A stretch of DNA of 64,000 nt from Phoronis australis (taxonomy: Eukaryota > Phoronida > Phoronidae). Of the stretch, positions 11,898-23,700 are shown in pieces (the first letter of the stretch is position 1; every line of letters begins with the position of its first letter). The translations under genes and the position numbers were made by a program. The notes under the pieces are model-generated. The model ran no database searches and was not told the DNA's origin. It was given only the letters and a program-made list of their open reading frames with translations. The stretch covers positions 1,064,240 to 1,128,239 of the forward strand of contig NMRA01000053.1 of NCBI GenBank assembly GCA_002633005.1, written 5' to 3'.

Positions 11898-14800
11898 TCA
11901 GACTGGCACCCCATCTCTCAGTACAGATGTCATCAACACCTTGTCTTGTAAGGCGTATTCAACTTCCTGTTCGTCAAGTTTCATGCTCACCTGAGGACAA
12001 AATAATGCACCAAATGATAAATCAATAAGACAAGATATTGATTTCAATAAAAAAAATCTAACAGTCAGTTTGTGTAAGACCTCATTGACAAATCGGCATA
12101 TTTAGCAAAATCTCTACAAATCTATAGATTATAACTCAATAAAATAATTAAATGTATTTTCAGAAAGCAGAGTGCTTGCAGAATTTGACTTATGACTTTT
12201 TACCAATCTGCCATTATTCGTGTCACATGGACGTGTATTTTTATCAAAAAGAAACGTACATAATAGCGAAACAATGGTATCAGTAACATAACAAATTAAA
12301 ATTTTATTTGACATAAATATTCAAAATGAGATCTCAAAAATGTTGTTATCGTTTTCTAAAATATCACTGTTTTCATGGTATGCAACATAAGGGGTTTTTT
12401 GATGAAAATCACAAAACTACTATATTTGATAAACCCTTATGCAGAAGCGGAAAATTTTAAAACAATCCCTAAAAGTGTATTGAAGAACACTGCATAAGGA
12501 ATGCTATCTGAATGTTTTAAATGAACACAATCACCCATATGTGAAATATGATGTTCCGAAGTTAGCCAGGTTCTACATAACCTCAAGAATCTCATCAGCA
12601 CCAAATAAATATAAATGAAATGTAACCCAGGTGCAGCTTGTCATGCCTGGGAAGGAACTTTTAGTGACAGAAAAAATTCATTTTGATCTTCAACTCACCT
12701 TAGCTAACCTCTGCTCTTTAGCCCTCTTCACCAGCAGTATACCCCTAGTGTCCAGCAGTGACAACATACTGACAAACTCAGACTGTTCTGTCACCGCCAT
12801 GTTACGCTTTTTGCATATCTTCAAGAAAGTCTCGTGCAACTGGAAGAAAGATCCATGGTTCTAAGCACACTTCAAGCAGATTGTGCAGAATCTCACAGAC
12901 AAGTCATTGGGCTAACATGTTTGTATGTCGTATTCGTGTCCAACAATTACAGGTTTTACATCTTCTTTCACTACAATAATTCTGTTCTTACTTACCGCAC
13001 AGTAGGTCTGACAAGTGAAATTCTATTTTAACTTTTCCATAAAAGTAAAGACTAAGAACATTTTAGTTTATACAAGTACAGTTTGCTATGTGCAGAGGTT
13101 ACAAAACAACATTTAAGTTATTTGTTAAGGTTCTCATTGTTTGCGAAGAGGTAGTCAGGCATTGAAAATTGGACACTCTCGTAAATAATTACTTTTGTGC
13201 GTAATAAATGGATAATTCCAGTAATTTTCCTGAACTCGGAGCCATGTACGCCAGGATCAATCAGCCCATTGTATCTAAGCCACTTCACCTGACAAAGCTA
13301 ATTAAGCTTGAAAGCTACTGAACTGCTATAAAAAAGTTTGAAGATTGACTCAGTTCAAGTAATCATCTTAAATATACTCAAACAAGCAAAATATAACTGA
13401 TTATAAAACTGAAAGCCAGGCCACTAACCTTTCCGACAGTGATTTCCTTTGTTTTGCCCTGCTTCAACAACACAAGAAGACTGCAGACTACTAACTTCTG
13501 TTGCAGAGGAATTGTCTGCTGCTGATTGGTTGTCGATGTGACCTTTGACCCATAGACCTCACTAACAACTTTAGCAATATGGCTGATTCCCACTCGAGTG
13601 GGAATGTTGGTTTTCCTCGGGCTGTTTGTGACTGTAAAGTGAAATGTATTAAATTGAAAGAAAAGTTCCAAACATGTCCTGTTGTCGAGGTTCACCACAC
13701 TAAAACAACACATAATCCAGAGTGTGTCTCAAAAGCAATGGGAAATAGTTTTAGCATCACCTACAGTTAAGACTGCATGGTGGACAAATGAGAAGAAGCA
13801 CAATTCTTTAACAGGGTTTTTAAAATACTGTTTAGTCACTATCGCATTAAACTGAGTATAATAGGATGTGCATATGACATCAGCTAAAACCCAATGTTGT
13901 CAAATATCAGCATATTAATGAAAATAATTGTGCACTCTTCCATTCAACACTGTTCTGCTCAACATATTATGAGAGGTTATCAAGGAAACACTCGGATGAG
14001 GTTGAATAGAATTCAAGTCATGCTTATGGCCTACAGACTCAGATGGATATTAGGCAACAAGGAGGACTTAGATATCTTCTTCCACAGATGAGTCTGACAC
14101 CTTTGCACTATTAAACACACAGACCCCTTCTACATAAACACAGGTGATGTTATGCTTACCACATAACTATAAACACTAATATATAGCTCAAAAGTTAGCT
14201 GCAATAGTAACAATCGACTTTATAAACAAAGCTACAAGCAATAGGAAGACCTGACTTGTGAGGCTAACAAACTAGGAACACCAGTAATTTAATGTGGTTA
14301 CCTACCACAAGAAAAATCACCTACCTGAGGGTTTCAACACCTGCTGAGAGCGTACTTCCAATTCAATCTTCTCTACAGCCCTGCGACAGATGTCCAGTGC
14401 CTTCCTCATATCACCTGCCACAGCAGACACCTTTCTGGCACAAAACTGAAGTGCATGTGGTTCCATGACACAGTTCCCTCCAGACAGTGACTACAATACA
14501 AACGGCAATTAGTAATAGGATTAAATAGGATAACCTCATTAGTGCTGAGCACTACTCTCCGTGAGGACCTTCCAACACATTCACACTTAGGTATCACAAG
14601 TGCGAGACCACAGTTCAAACAACGGAACTTCACTGCTCTCTTTAAGTCTTTTAGAAGTCTTTTAGAATTCACTAAAATAATTATTGGGGGGGGGGGCAGC
14701 GGGCGACAGCAATGAAGTTTCCATGGCTTGTGGGAAACAAGCAGGACTTGGAAGACCAATGACAGAAAAGAGGAAAATTTTACAGGTGATGCATCATTCC

Positions 14801-17800
14801 CCAAATAAATAAGCTTGTGTGATAGTAATATTTTTGTGTTGAAAAATTTAACTGACATAAATGTTTTGCGTGATAAAAAGAGATGAAAAAAGAGGAAACT
14901 GGAAATCAAATAACAGGAAATAGAAACCAAGAGGAAATCTTCTTAAAAGTAGAAAATTCAAAGACCTCAATCTGATCTCATTTATGAAGCGTACATTACT
15001 TGAAATATGAAACAACTTGATAACTAAAATCACTTTATTACTAAAAACACAATTTTTTTAAAGAAAAAATGACACATTTTTTGCAACTTGCTGAAATTGT
15101 TTCACAAACTCAAATTAACTTAAGAGCACACAATTTCCAAGATTCAAAACAGACACCACCGACTACAATTATTCAATGTTTCAGAATGAATGTTCATGGC
15201 TGGCCCCATTACATAGTATGAGCAATACAGCATTACCTATCGGCGGCCTGGTATTGTTTGAGGACCTAGCTTTCAGGCATGTCTTGGACCCTTCATCAGG
15301 GTACTGGAGGTAATCTTCGTGTCACTTGGCCACTTGTGAGTGGTACTTATCACCAGTGGTGTTTGACAACTGCCAAGTACCACTCACAAGTGGCCACGCG
15401 ACACAAAGATTACCGCCAGTACCCTGACGAAGGGCCCAAGACGGACCCAAAAGCTAGGTCCTTAAACACAAAGGGTGCTGATAGGTAACACTTTTCCTAT
15501 GTTTTTTGTTATTTTTATTACCAATCCATTTCCACAAAAAATGAATTTGGAATAGGTATAACGAAAGATTTGAACAGTAGCTGCTACAAAAACAATTTCT
15601 GCTGCTAATTTAAAATGAACAACTGTACAATGCTAGCTGTCACTGACCTCTTTAAGACGATCCTCGAGGATTGTAACAATTTGATTCTTTGAGTACGGAG
15701 GAAAATTGACCAACTTTGGCTTACACTTTGGTCTTGCTTGAAGCCGAGGTAATATACGATCTGTCAAGTCTAAAGCATTGGCGATTCCTGAAAATAATGC
15801 GATGCATTCAAAAGACAAGTCAGCAGAAAAAGTAGAGATATTGATCGAATTCAGAGATGAACCAGTTAAGCACACTAGAACATTTCACTACTCACCACCA
15901 TTGTTGGTATTGTGGGCCAAGAATTGCAATATTACGGAGTTTTACAGTATGAATTTTTCATAGCTCAGTCATTTGGTAACCAACACACATTGATAAAGAC
16001 ACTTCTTAATAGTGCACACAGATACATAAGGTATCTTTACAGGGTGTCTAAATTTACAACAATGCATCACTTGACTTATTTGGTTTTGAGAGTTTTACAA
16101 AACTCTTGGTTTTTATAGAAGAAGATTGCCATGTAGATAAGGAATTATCATTTTCATGAAATATGAGAAACTACACAGTGGCAACATTGTGTAACACCAT
16201 TCCTACAGGCTAGCTAGACGCAAACATTAGATGAAGCCTTGCCAAGAGCCTGCGGAAGACACCACCTACCAATAAGCACCAGTCTTGCATCAGGTAGTGT
16301 CGGCCACTCAAACATTGTGTACAGAACATCCTGGTTTTTACTGTCCAGATGGTCGATTTCATCAAGCACCAATAAACTGAAATAAAACAATCATGAGTTT
16401 ACAGTGATAGTGCGCCACCAGTGAAAACTAATAAAACAACTTTCTCTTGCCTTATTTCATGACTAGATTTCTTTTGTAAATATCCCAAAATTAAATAACA
16501 TTTGTGTGAAATGGGATGTCCCAAGGTAATAATCACATAACTTAAAGGTGCTGCCTCTTTTCACTTCATTTTAGTTAAAGAATTCATAAAACGGATTTAG
16601 TAATCAGTTGTCCAACCATTTGCAATAGCAAAGTGATTTTAATGAACTTCTTAGTTTTATTTTTGGTGTTGCACTACCACCCTAAGATTGACGCCGCTGT
16701 GACAGATGACTCATGTGTTATGGGTACTCATTCAACTGCCCCCCATAGCTTCCCTGGAAAGCAGGCACATTTTAAAAAAGAAGTAGCAAAACTTACGGTA
16801 AAATAAGCAAACACAAACAGGATTAAAAGTTACATAATGTTTATATTTTAGTGATAACTTTTGACTGACGAAACTCATCACATGTAAAGGGTATCTTTAA
16901 AGACCCTAAATAAAATTACAAAAAAGCTCCTTTTACACTGTAGATGGGTATAAGTTAGCCGTTCAGCACACGGAATTGACTTTTCATCAGCTACAGGCAG
17001 GACAACACAAGGTTCATGTGACCAGCCAAATATAATGAAAGACTTTAATGAAGAAACAGTCCTCTGTTATATGAACTGAGTGAGAACCGCATGCTGTTCA
17101 CCAGCACAATGTCTCACATGATAACCCCAACATACTCATTTTCCAAGATTGCTATTTCACTAACGCCACCTTCAGGCTGACAAATTTAAACCCATCATAC
17201 TCACATCATTTTACCTTTAGCCGTCATGGTCTTCTCCAGCTGCCTCTGAGCATCTTTAGCAGACTTAGCTTTTACTGAGGTATCATTCAGCTGACTGAGT
17301 ATTGCATTGAATATACCTTGGGAAGAGCACATCATCATGCAGTTGATGAAGATAGGATTCAGACATTTGTCCTGAAACAGTGACACAGGGTGTAATAAAC
17401 CTATGGTAAAATACCATCAGTTTTGGACAAAAATAATGCCTAATTTGTTCCCTTTTCTACGTTTCCAAGATGTTGCATTGTTGCCATCAGACTTGGGCCC
17501 AACTGAATTACCTGTGAAAGCCAGTGAGGCATTTCAAGCACGCAGAAAAAGAACTGTGAAAAATTAATGCGAGCAAGTATTTATTATATCTTGAACAGTG
17601 ACGCCCAGGCACATGCCAGAACCAATTATATTATTTTGTTTGGCCTTGAGATAAGACACCAAATTTTACACTCACCCTGTATGTTTTGAGCAAGTGCGAC
17701 AGCACCGCCGTCTTGCCTGTCCCTGGAGCTCCAGAGATGTACATGCTGGCGGGAGTATTGCTAGTTAGATGTGTACTGAGGAATCCGTCTATCTCCTTCA

Positions 17801-19830
17801 TTTCTTTTTCCCGACACAGCAGCCGGTCAGGCTGTGCTGTGTGTAGCGCCTGTTTAGTCCTGGTATATGACGTGACTGTAATGCATACATTAAGCGTATC
17901 TGTATCGCAGGCTAATCTAGGATATCATGGTGGGACCCAAAATAATGTCAAAAGGGCAGATATTCCTGACAACCCTAAAACAGGCCGTGGCCGGAGGGGG
18001 CCTATGCCCTCTGAAACCACCTAATATGATACACCGAACATAAAATATTTATCCTATAAGCATCAAGTTAAATTCTACTCAAACACATTGGATTGCATTT
18101 ATATAACATTTCACAAGACACCATTGCATTAATTTGCATACTAATGATTAGTTGGAAGACATTATTAAGAGTCTCTGATATTTACATGAATGAGCATTCC
18201 AAGCTGGGAACTTAAATAGCTTCCATTTTGCAGCAAAGCTACAGTATAACCAAAGCAAAAATTAAAAGTTCACAAAAGCCACCATAGGCATTAAATGACT
18301 TCCTCAAAAGAACAAAAAAAATCAATCCAGACGTGTGCTGGTAAGCTAAATGAACACCTGTTAAAATCTTACCACTCTGACGAAACAGTTGGAGTTTTGG
18401 AGAGCGGATTGGGGTCTTCACTGCTTCAATGACTGGATTTTTCACTGGTGTTGGACAATTTTCTTTTTTCCTTTGCTTGCTAGGTGAGCAAGGACACTGT
18501 GGGGACTTATCCATGTCTTCAACAAAATGCAATTACAACAATGAAGAAACACAGTCAACCAACATCTTCCAAAGGAATGAAGGCAATACTCACAGGGATC
18601 CCTGAATTGTGAGAACCAGTTCGATGGCTGTTATTCATTGAATTAAACTGTTTTCAAAATGCAGGACCCCTGTGATTGACTATTACAGGAAGGCAGTGTT
18701 TTGGCTATGTATATAGATGTATATACAGTGCATTTTAATAAAAGTACTCACAATCAGTTGAAGACATGCGATTGCAACGTTGTTTATGTTAAAGCTCTCC
18801 TATCCAAATTAAGTAAATTTGATCACAGTCCTATATTCACATCCTCCAATAACGTTAAAGAATTGAGCATCAGTTTCAGAAACCACGACCAATAGTCTTT
18901 GTGCACCACGCATGCATCTGCACTATTGACTTACAAGAGTCCCAGAATTTGAGAATCAGTTTGCGGTCAGTTATTCAGTGGAGCAAATGGGTTCAACTGA
19001 CCCATGCAACCATTGAGAGGTCACTTATGTGATCCAACGATGACTTTTTACATCAGGTTTCATTATGGTAAACATAAACACCACCGGCCAATGACAGTTA
19101 ATGTGTTTGTTCAATAAAAGCAACGGTGTAGGAAAATACTCAGAAAAAATGCTTGCTGAGCTTCAGTATGTCACTTCAATAAGGAAAAGAGAACCAAAAA
19201 TTAAAGCGGCGATGTGTCCCTAAAGTCTTTGTATTTTAATCAAGATAACACCGAAAATGTTGGCTTTTCCCTTCCATTAAGCCTACTTAGACTAGTATGT
19301 TGTCACCAAGATCACAAAAACTATCCGGTATATAATAAAGAAATAGCTAAACTTCATGAAATGAAATTACACTAACAGCAAATAAGGATCATTTTACTTT
19401 TCTATGTTCTCAGAATGTCCATACCTCCAAATTTCACCAGTCTTTTCCGAGGTGATAAACTGACAGCATCGTCTACCTTTGCTGGAGATAGTGATCCATT
19501 TCCACTGTAAGTCATTAACTTTTTAGGAGTTGCAGTTAAAGAATTTGAAGCTTTTAAATTTTGCTTCAAAGCTTCATCTGTTGCTATGCTGTGTTTACAA
19601 ACAGTATGAACAGAATCAGACTTTTCAGCAGAAGCACAGGCATGTGAAGCCGTCTTTATAGGTGATACTAATATATCAACCTTGGCTGGTTTTCGAGCAG
19701 TTCTAGCTGAAGTGTGACATGATTCCACAAGGATCTCTGACTTGTCCCCCATCTGGTCATTTTTCTTTAGTCTTGCACTTGAGCGAGTGACTTTTTTCAC
19801 TTGGAATTCCAACCTTCTTTGAACAGACAT
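11898..19830 (-). CDS. CDC6: CDC6, DNA replication licensing AAA+ ATPase (complete)
   Basis: Ten coding exons join in frame to 588 codons: 19425-19830, 18373-18516, 17676-17875, 17205-17371, 16270-16376, 15648-15787, 14325-14490, 13429-13631, 12699-12839, 11898-11990 (human protein 560 residues). All introns are GT-AG with matching phases. CDC6 binds ORC at origins and, with Cdt1, loads MCM2-7 in G1. The N-terminal third is disordered, with a Cy motif (RRLEF, residues 5-9) and CDK sites (SPIKT, TPKK, SPAK, SPRKR). Next come the [11 protein letters not shown] block, Walker A GAPGTGKT (about 232-239), Walker B LLVLDEID, sensor 1 [11 protein letters not shown], sensor 2 [13 protein letters not shown] and a winged helix (exons 9-11). 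The start was chosen because ATG follows the intron-1 acceptor directly. Exon 5 uses GTGAGT at 17204, not an earlier GTAAAA, since only this keeps Walker B in frame. The neighbour CWC22 is head-to-head. Confidence 0.97.
14690..14985. repeat. Dispersed repeat, copy 2 (first copy at about 10700-10990)
   Basis: Matches the block at 10.7-11.0 kb in word order (AAATAAATAAGCTTGTGTGAT ... GGAAATCAAATAACAGGAAA ... GAGGAAATCTTCTTAAAAG). It begins just after a poly-G run near 14687, in the CDC6 intron upstream of the exon ending at 14490. Confidence 0.5.
15233..15488. mobile_element. Fold-back MITE with about 117-bp arms (CDC6 intron 8)
   Basis: Left arm 15233-15349 and right arm 15372-15488. GCCACTTGTGAGTGGTACTT (15329-15348) is exactly matched in reverse at 15375-15394, and the ends TTACCTATC / GATAGGTAA are also complementary. 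The total is 256 bp with a loop of about 25 nt. It lies between the exons at 15648 and 14490. Confidence 0.85.
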
Positions 19831-20285
19831 CTGAAAGTGTTGAAATACCAGTGTTATGGTAGCCATGCTAGGCAATATAAGATTAATTTTAACATAAAAA
19901 TCCTTGTGCAAAATAGCATTCACGACATCCATTTTCAGTAGCAATGTAGCAAAGATGTATACTTAGTTAAAAGCTTTGCACCGATGTGGGTAAAAATAAA
20001 ACGTGTTTCTGTCATCTGCTCGCTGACCGGTATGGATTAAAGTTTCACGACGAGGCGACGAGCAGAACTACCATGGGTTGTATGAAATTTCGGGGTCTAG
20101 TAACGGAGCTCAAAAAACAGTGGTACTTGATACAGCTATCCAGCTGAGCTAGCTGGCTGGATAACACTAACAGCTGACTGGCTTGGCGAGGCTAGACATT
20201 TGTCGCTTACCGATCGTTCAATTTTCGGATCATTTACAGAACTAAGTTAGCAACATGACAATTTCAACAACAAAAGTTTTTTACC
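19831..20285 (-). other. CDC6: CDC6 intron 1 and 3' edge of non-coding exon 1
   Basis: The CDC6 ATG is immediately preceded by a TTTCAG acceptor at 19831-19832. Upstream on the minus strand a good donor, GATAAG|GTAAAA, places the end of an untranslated first exon at 20285. The inferred intron is 19831-20284. Exon 1 probably starts within about 100 bp upstream, next to the E2F-like sites. Confidence 0.7.
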
Positions 20286-20364
20286 TTATCTTGCCCGACA
20301 AACGTAAATCGTAAAATATTTTCAGCTGCCACTGACTGACCAAAAAGACTGCGTACAAAACAAG

Positions 20365-20427
20365 TTTTCGCGCGAACTTCTGATACCGCTTATTGTTGAT
20401 TGGCTGGGAGTGTTTAAAGGGCGCGAA
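20365..20427 (-). promoter_or_regulatory. Proximal control sites: two E2F-like sites, CCAAT box, TTTAAA element
   Basis: TTTTCGCGCGAA at 20365-20376 is a near-perfect palindromic E2F/DP site. TTCGCGCCC on the minus strand covers 20419-20427. Between them are an inverted CCAAT box (ATTGG at 20399-20403) and TTTAAA at 20413-20418, which matches the CHR class used with E2F-like sites in cell-cycle promoters. Vertebrate CDC6 is a classical E2F target, so this set fits S-phase expression of CDC6. Whether it also drives CWC22 is inferred only from proximity. Confidence 0.7.
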
Positions 20428-20490
20428 CTGGGTCAAACACTTAGTTTCGGTACAATATCAGAACTTCATTTTAATCATTAAATGTAAAAG

Positions 20491-20516
20491 ATATATATAT
20501 ATATATATATATATAT
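20491..20516. repeat. (AT)n microsatellite in the divergent promoter
   Basis: A perfect run of about 13 AT units lies in the gap between the CDC6 and CWC22 first exons. Confidence 0.9.
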
Positions 20517-20706
20517 TGCATTTTTGTAAAAATAAAGGTATTAGATAAGTATACCTTTATACTGTAAAAAGCTTAAAATCGAAATCAAGTTTCAACTAAG
20601 GCTTGCAGGGAGTGAGGCTAGTAGTTCTCGACGCTTAACGTGCACATGCGAGAAGTTGCTGTCTGTGTGTCGCTCGATTGATGAACAGAGGATTTGTACT
20701 TGTGAA

Positions 20707-23700
20707 ATGTCGAGAAGGTAACTTATTTCATTTACAAATAAGTCATAAGTGGAATAAAAATATATAGCCTACTTTTGTGATAGGTAAATATAGTACTAGT
20801 GTATTGGGGACGATCAGAAGCTGAGGACCCCTGTGAACTGAACTGGCTCAGTTCCACTGATACTGGCAGTGGAAACGGTGGCCATCTCGGGGCGCACTGC
20901 CATACTCTGGAAGCTTTTCTGGGAATCATGATTCACACTTGTTGTAATAGTCAACATCATTCGGCCTTGATCTTTCTGTGGTGTCTTGTGATTTGTCAGT
21001 TTTATGGTTCCCGGATGTTTCTTATATTTATACTGTTGCCATTGTTGGCGGGAGGCTGCTGGCAGTCTTTCAGCAGACAACCAGGCCGTCAAGGACGAGG
21101 ACCTTGATTGGGTTCTATTGAAGCTTGAGTAGCTGTGTTTTAAGTGGTGAATACTTCTAGAAACCTAGCTAGTGAACTTGCAGTAATACAACACACTCAT
21201 TACACTGTTGTAGACATGTGTTGTATTAGTACAAGTAAACTGGGGTTCTAGAAGTACTCACTAGTTATTCAAACACAGCTGCTCAAGCTTGAATAGAACC
21301 CAATCAAGATGCTCATCCCTAACATGACGGCCTAACTGCACACTGAAAGGCTGCCAGCAACCTCCCACCAGCAGTATAAATAAAACAAACATCCGGGGAA
21401 AGATAAAACTGACAAATTACAAGACACCACAGAAAGATCAAGGATCAACGATGTTGATGATTACAACACATGCTTGCGGTGAGCCTCTGTTAGGAGCTCT
21501 CTAACCGGTTATTGCCTATTAGCTGAATGTTTAGCACACTTGTCAGTTTTATCGGGGACACTAGTTCGATTCCAGGATTGGGTAATCTCGGCTACATTAC
21601 TGCAATTGGCGTAGTTGGCAAATGTATGATCTTCCTGTGGACCACGGACAGCTTGCATGGTATGGTGATGGTGAAAGTTCCAAGAGTCGAGAAGTGCATG
21701 AGAGACATTTTTGGGTTCACCTGTGTTGTAGTGGTAGAGGTGCCCCTAGAGAAATTGATGACCTGTAAGTGAGGCAATCTGGTGTTGACCTTCCATCTGA
21801 CACGCCTATTCTCTTGGACTGGGGAATGTGTAGATGTGTTTCCAGTAAATCATACGAGTCTCTGTTATCTGCTTGTTAATGGGCAGTTGCCTATTAGCTG
21901 AATGGCTGGCACGCTTGCCGTTTTTTTTTCGGCTTGCCAGTGCAATTCCTGGGTCAGGTATTCTCAGCAATTACTACAAGACCATCAAAGATCAAAGTCA
22001 GGTTTCTGTGTGTAACTTTGCACATAGAGTGACCTTCCCAGCTTGAACAAATACAGATGTTTTTAAATATTTTGTTGTTGATGATACCCCATAAGCCCTC
22101 TCGCCACATGGCAACTACCATTAATATTGCCTAGGTTACAACCACTATGATTCAGAAAAGATTTCGACAAGTAGCGTGCCGTTTTAAGGTAAATTACCTT
22201 TTAACTGATATCGCGAGATGGTATGAGTGTAAGTGATGAACCCGGTGTTGTTTTTGTGGTTACTAGTAGGTTTGAGTTTGACTTTGTTGTCTGTAGTCGG
22301 GCACTTGTTTGTCTTGTTTCAGGCGTGAACATTCATACGAGAGTGAGAGCGACGAGAGCAGTAGCAGCAGTGATGGACGTCGTTACAGCAGGTTGAAAAG
22401 TACCGTCAGTAAACCACCTGTGGATCAGAAGGGAAAACACTCAGACTCTGAGGAAGAGGGGTACGTGTAGTTAATTTGGCTTTGTCATTGGTTTACCAAG
22501 TACTGTTTCCACGTGTGAGAACAGTGAATGAATACTCAAAGTAGCGGAAGTTGGTAGGAACTCCGCATATCATGAGTAGTTTCACAGATTTATTGCCTTG
22601 TGTGATATTGCCAAACATTTAATTAAAGGCTTAAACTGTTGAGAGTGATTTTTCAATCTAACCATGCATTTCCATGCTTTGATTCTGTTGTGGTTGTTTC
22701 CTTGTTGTGCCTGTGGACGACAGGCCACCCCCTTGTCCTAGGTTTGTGTTTCTTGAGGCCTATATTGTTGTTCTTTTTGCTGCAGGTTGTATACTGGATC
22801 TGATTCAGACAATGATGACAATACTAACAAAGGCAACAAAGAATCACCCACGAATCATTCCAGCAAGGAGAAATCATCAGAATCGGGCGATGGTACGTCT
22901 GCGGATGCCCGCCGACCCAAGCCTGCTGGAGAGCGAAAACAACCCGAGGACTCGGATGAACCTCGCGACGAGTTCAAAGAGCAGCTGGAAGATTATAAAG
23001 AGCGCAGGGATAGGGTGAGAAGAGGTGAAAGGTCGCGAAGGGGTGAAGGGTCGAGGCGAGGTGAAAGGTCAAGTAAGGGGAGAAGAGATGAAAGGTGGAG
23101 TGATGATAGAGATAGGCGACAAAACCGAATGGAAGGCAATGAAGAGCGAGATAGGTGGGATAGGTACAGGGATGTGCGCCGTCCTCGATATGATCGTGAC
23201 AGAGACAGTAACCGAGGCCGGACAGATAGAAGTGGTGAAGGTGATCGGTCGAGAATTACAGAGAATGGTGAAGAAAAACATGACAAGGAAGAGAGTGAAA
23301 AATCATTGAAACGAAGGAGAGATGATGATGACAGTAATAAGTAAGTACTTAATCTATTTGGATATTTGGTAGGATGTAAAGTGTTTGGATAATGCCGTTT
23401 TACTTGGTGCCATGCTCTCGTTTTGTTTTTGAGTGACCTGCGTAATAGTTGTACAAGTCAAGTTTTGAGAATGAATTACCTGCATATCTGTTGCATTAGA
23501 AGCATTGCGTCTTAAATGTTTATGCGCTTTCACTGTTTCATTTGACTTTGTCTAAACGTGAATGTTGACTTTGGTTTCTAATTATCATGGAGGGCCCTTG
23601 ATGTCTTGATTTTTGGGTCATATATTGACCTCATTCCTCTCTGAAAAATGTTTGAAAATCATGCGAAATTCCCCTTGTCAGGCATCAAAATTCCCCTCGA

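Noticed and set aside
17205-17216. Alternative CDC6 exon 5 donor GTAAAA
   Set aside because: Using it would remove residues needed to join the Walker B strand in frame; GTGAGT at 17204 gives a continuous LLVLDEID.
19828-19944. N-terminal extension of CDC6 upstream of the chosen ATG
   Set aside because: The frame stays open into the intron by chance. A TTTCAG acceptor sits directly before ATG 19830 and the extension has no CDC6 similarity.
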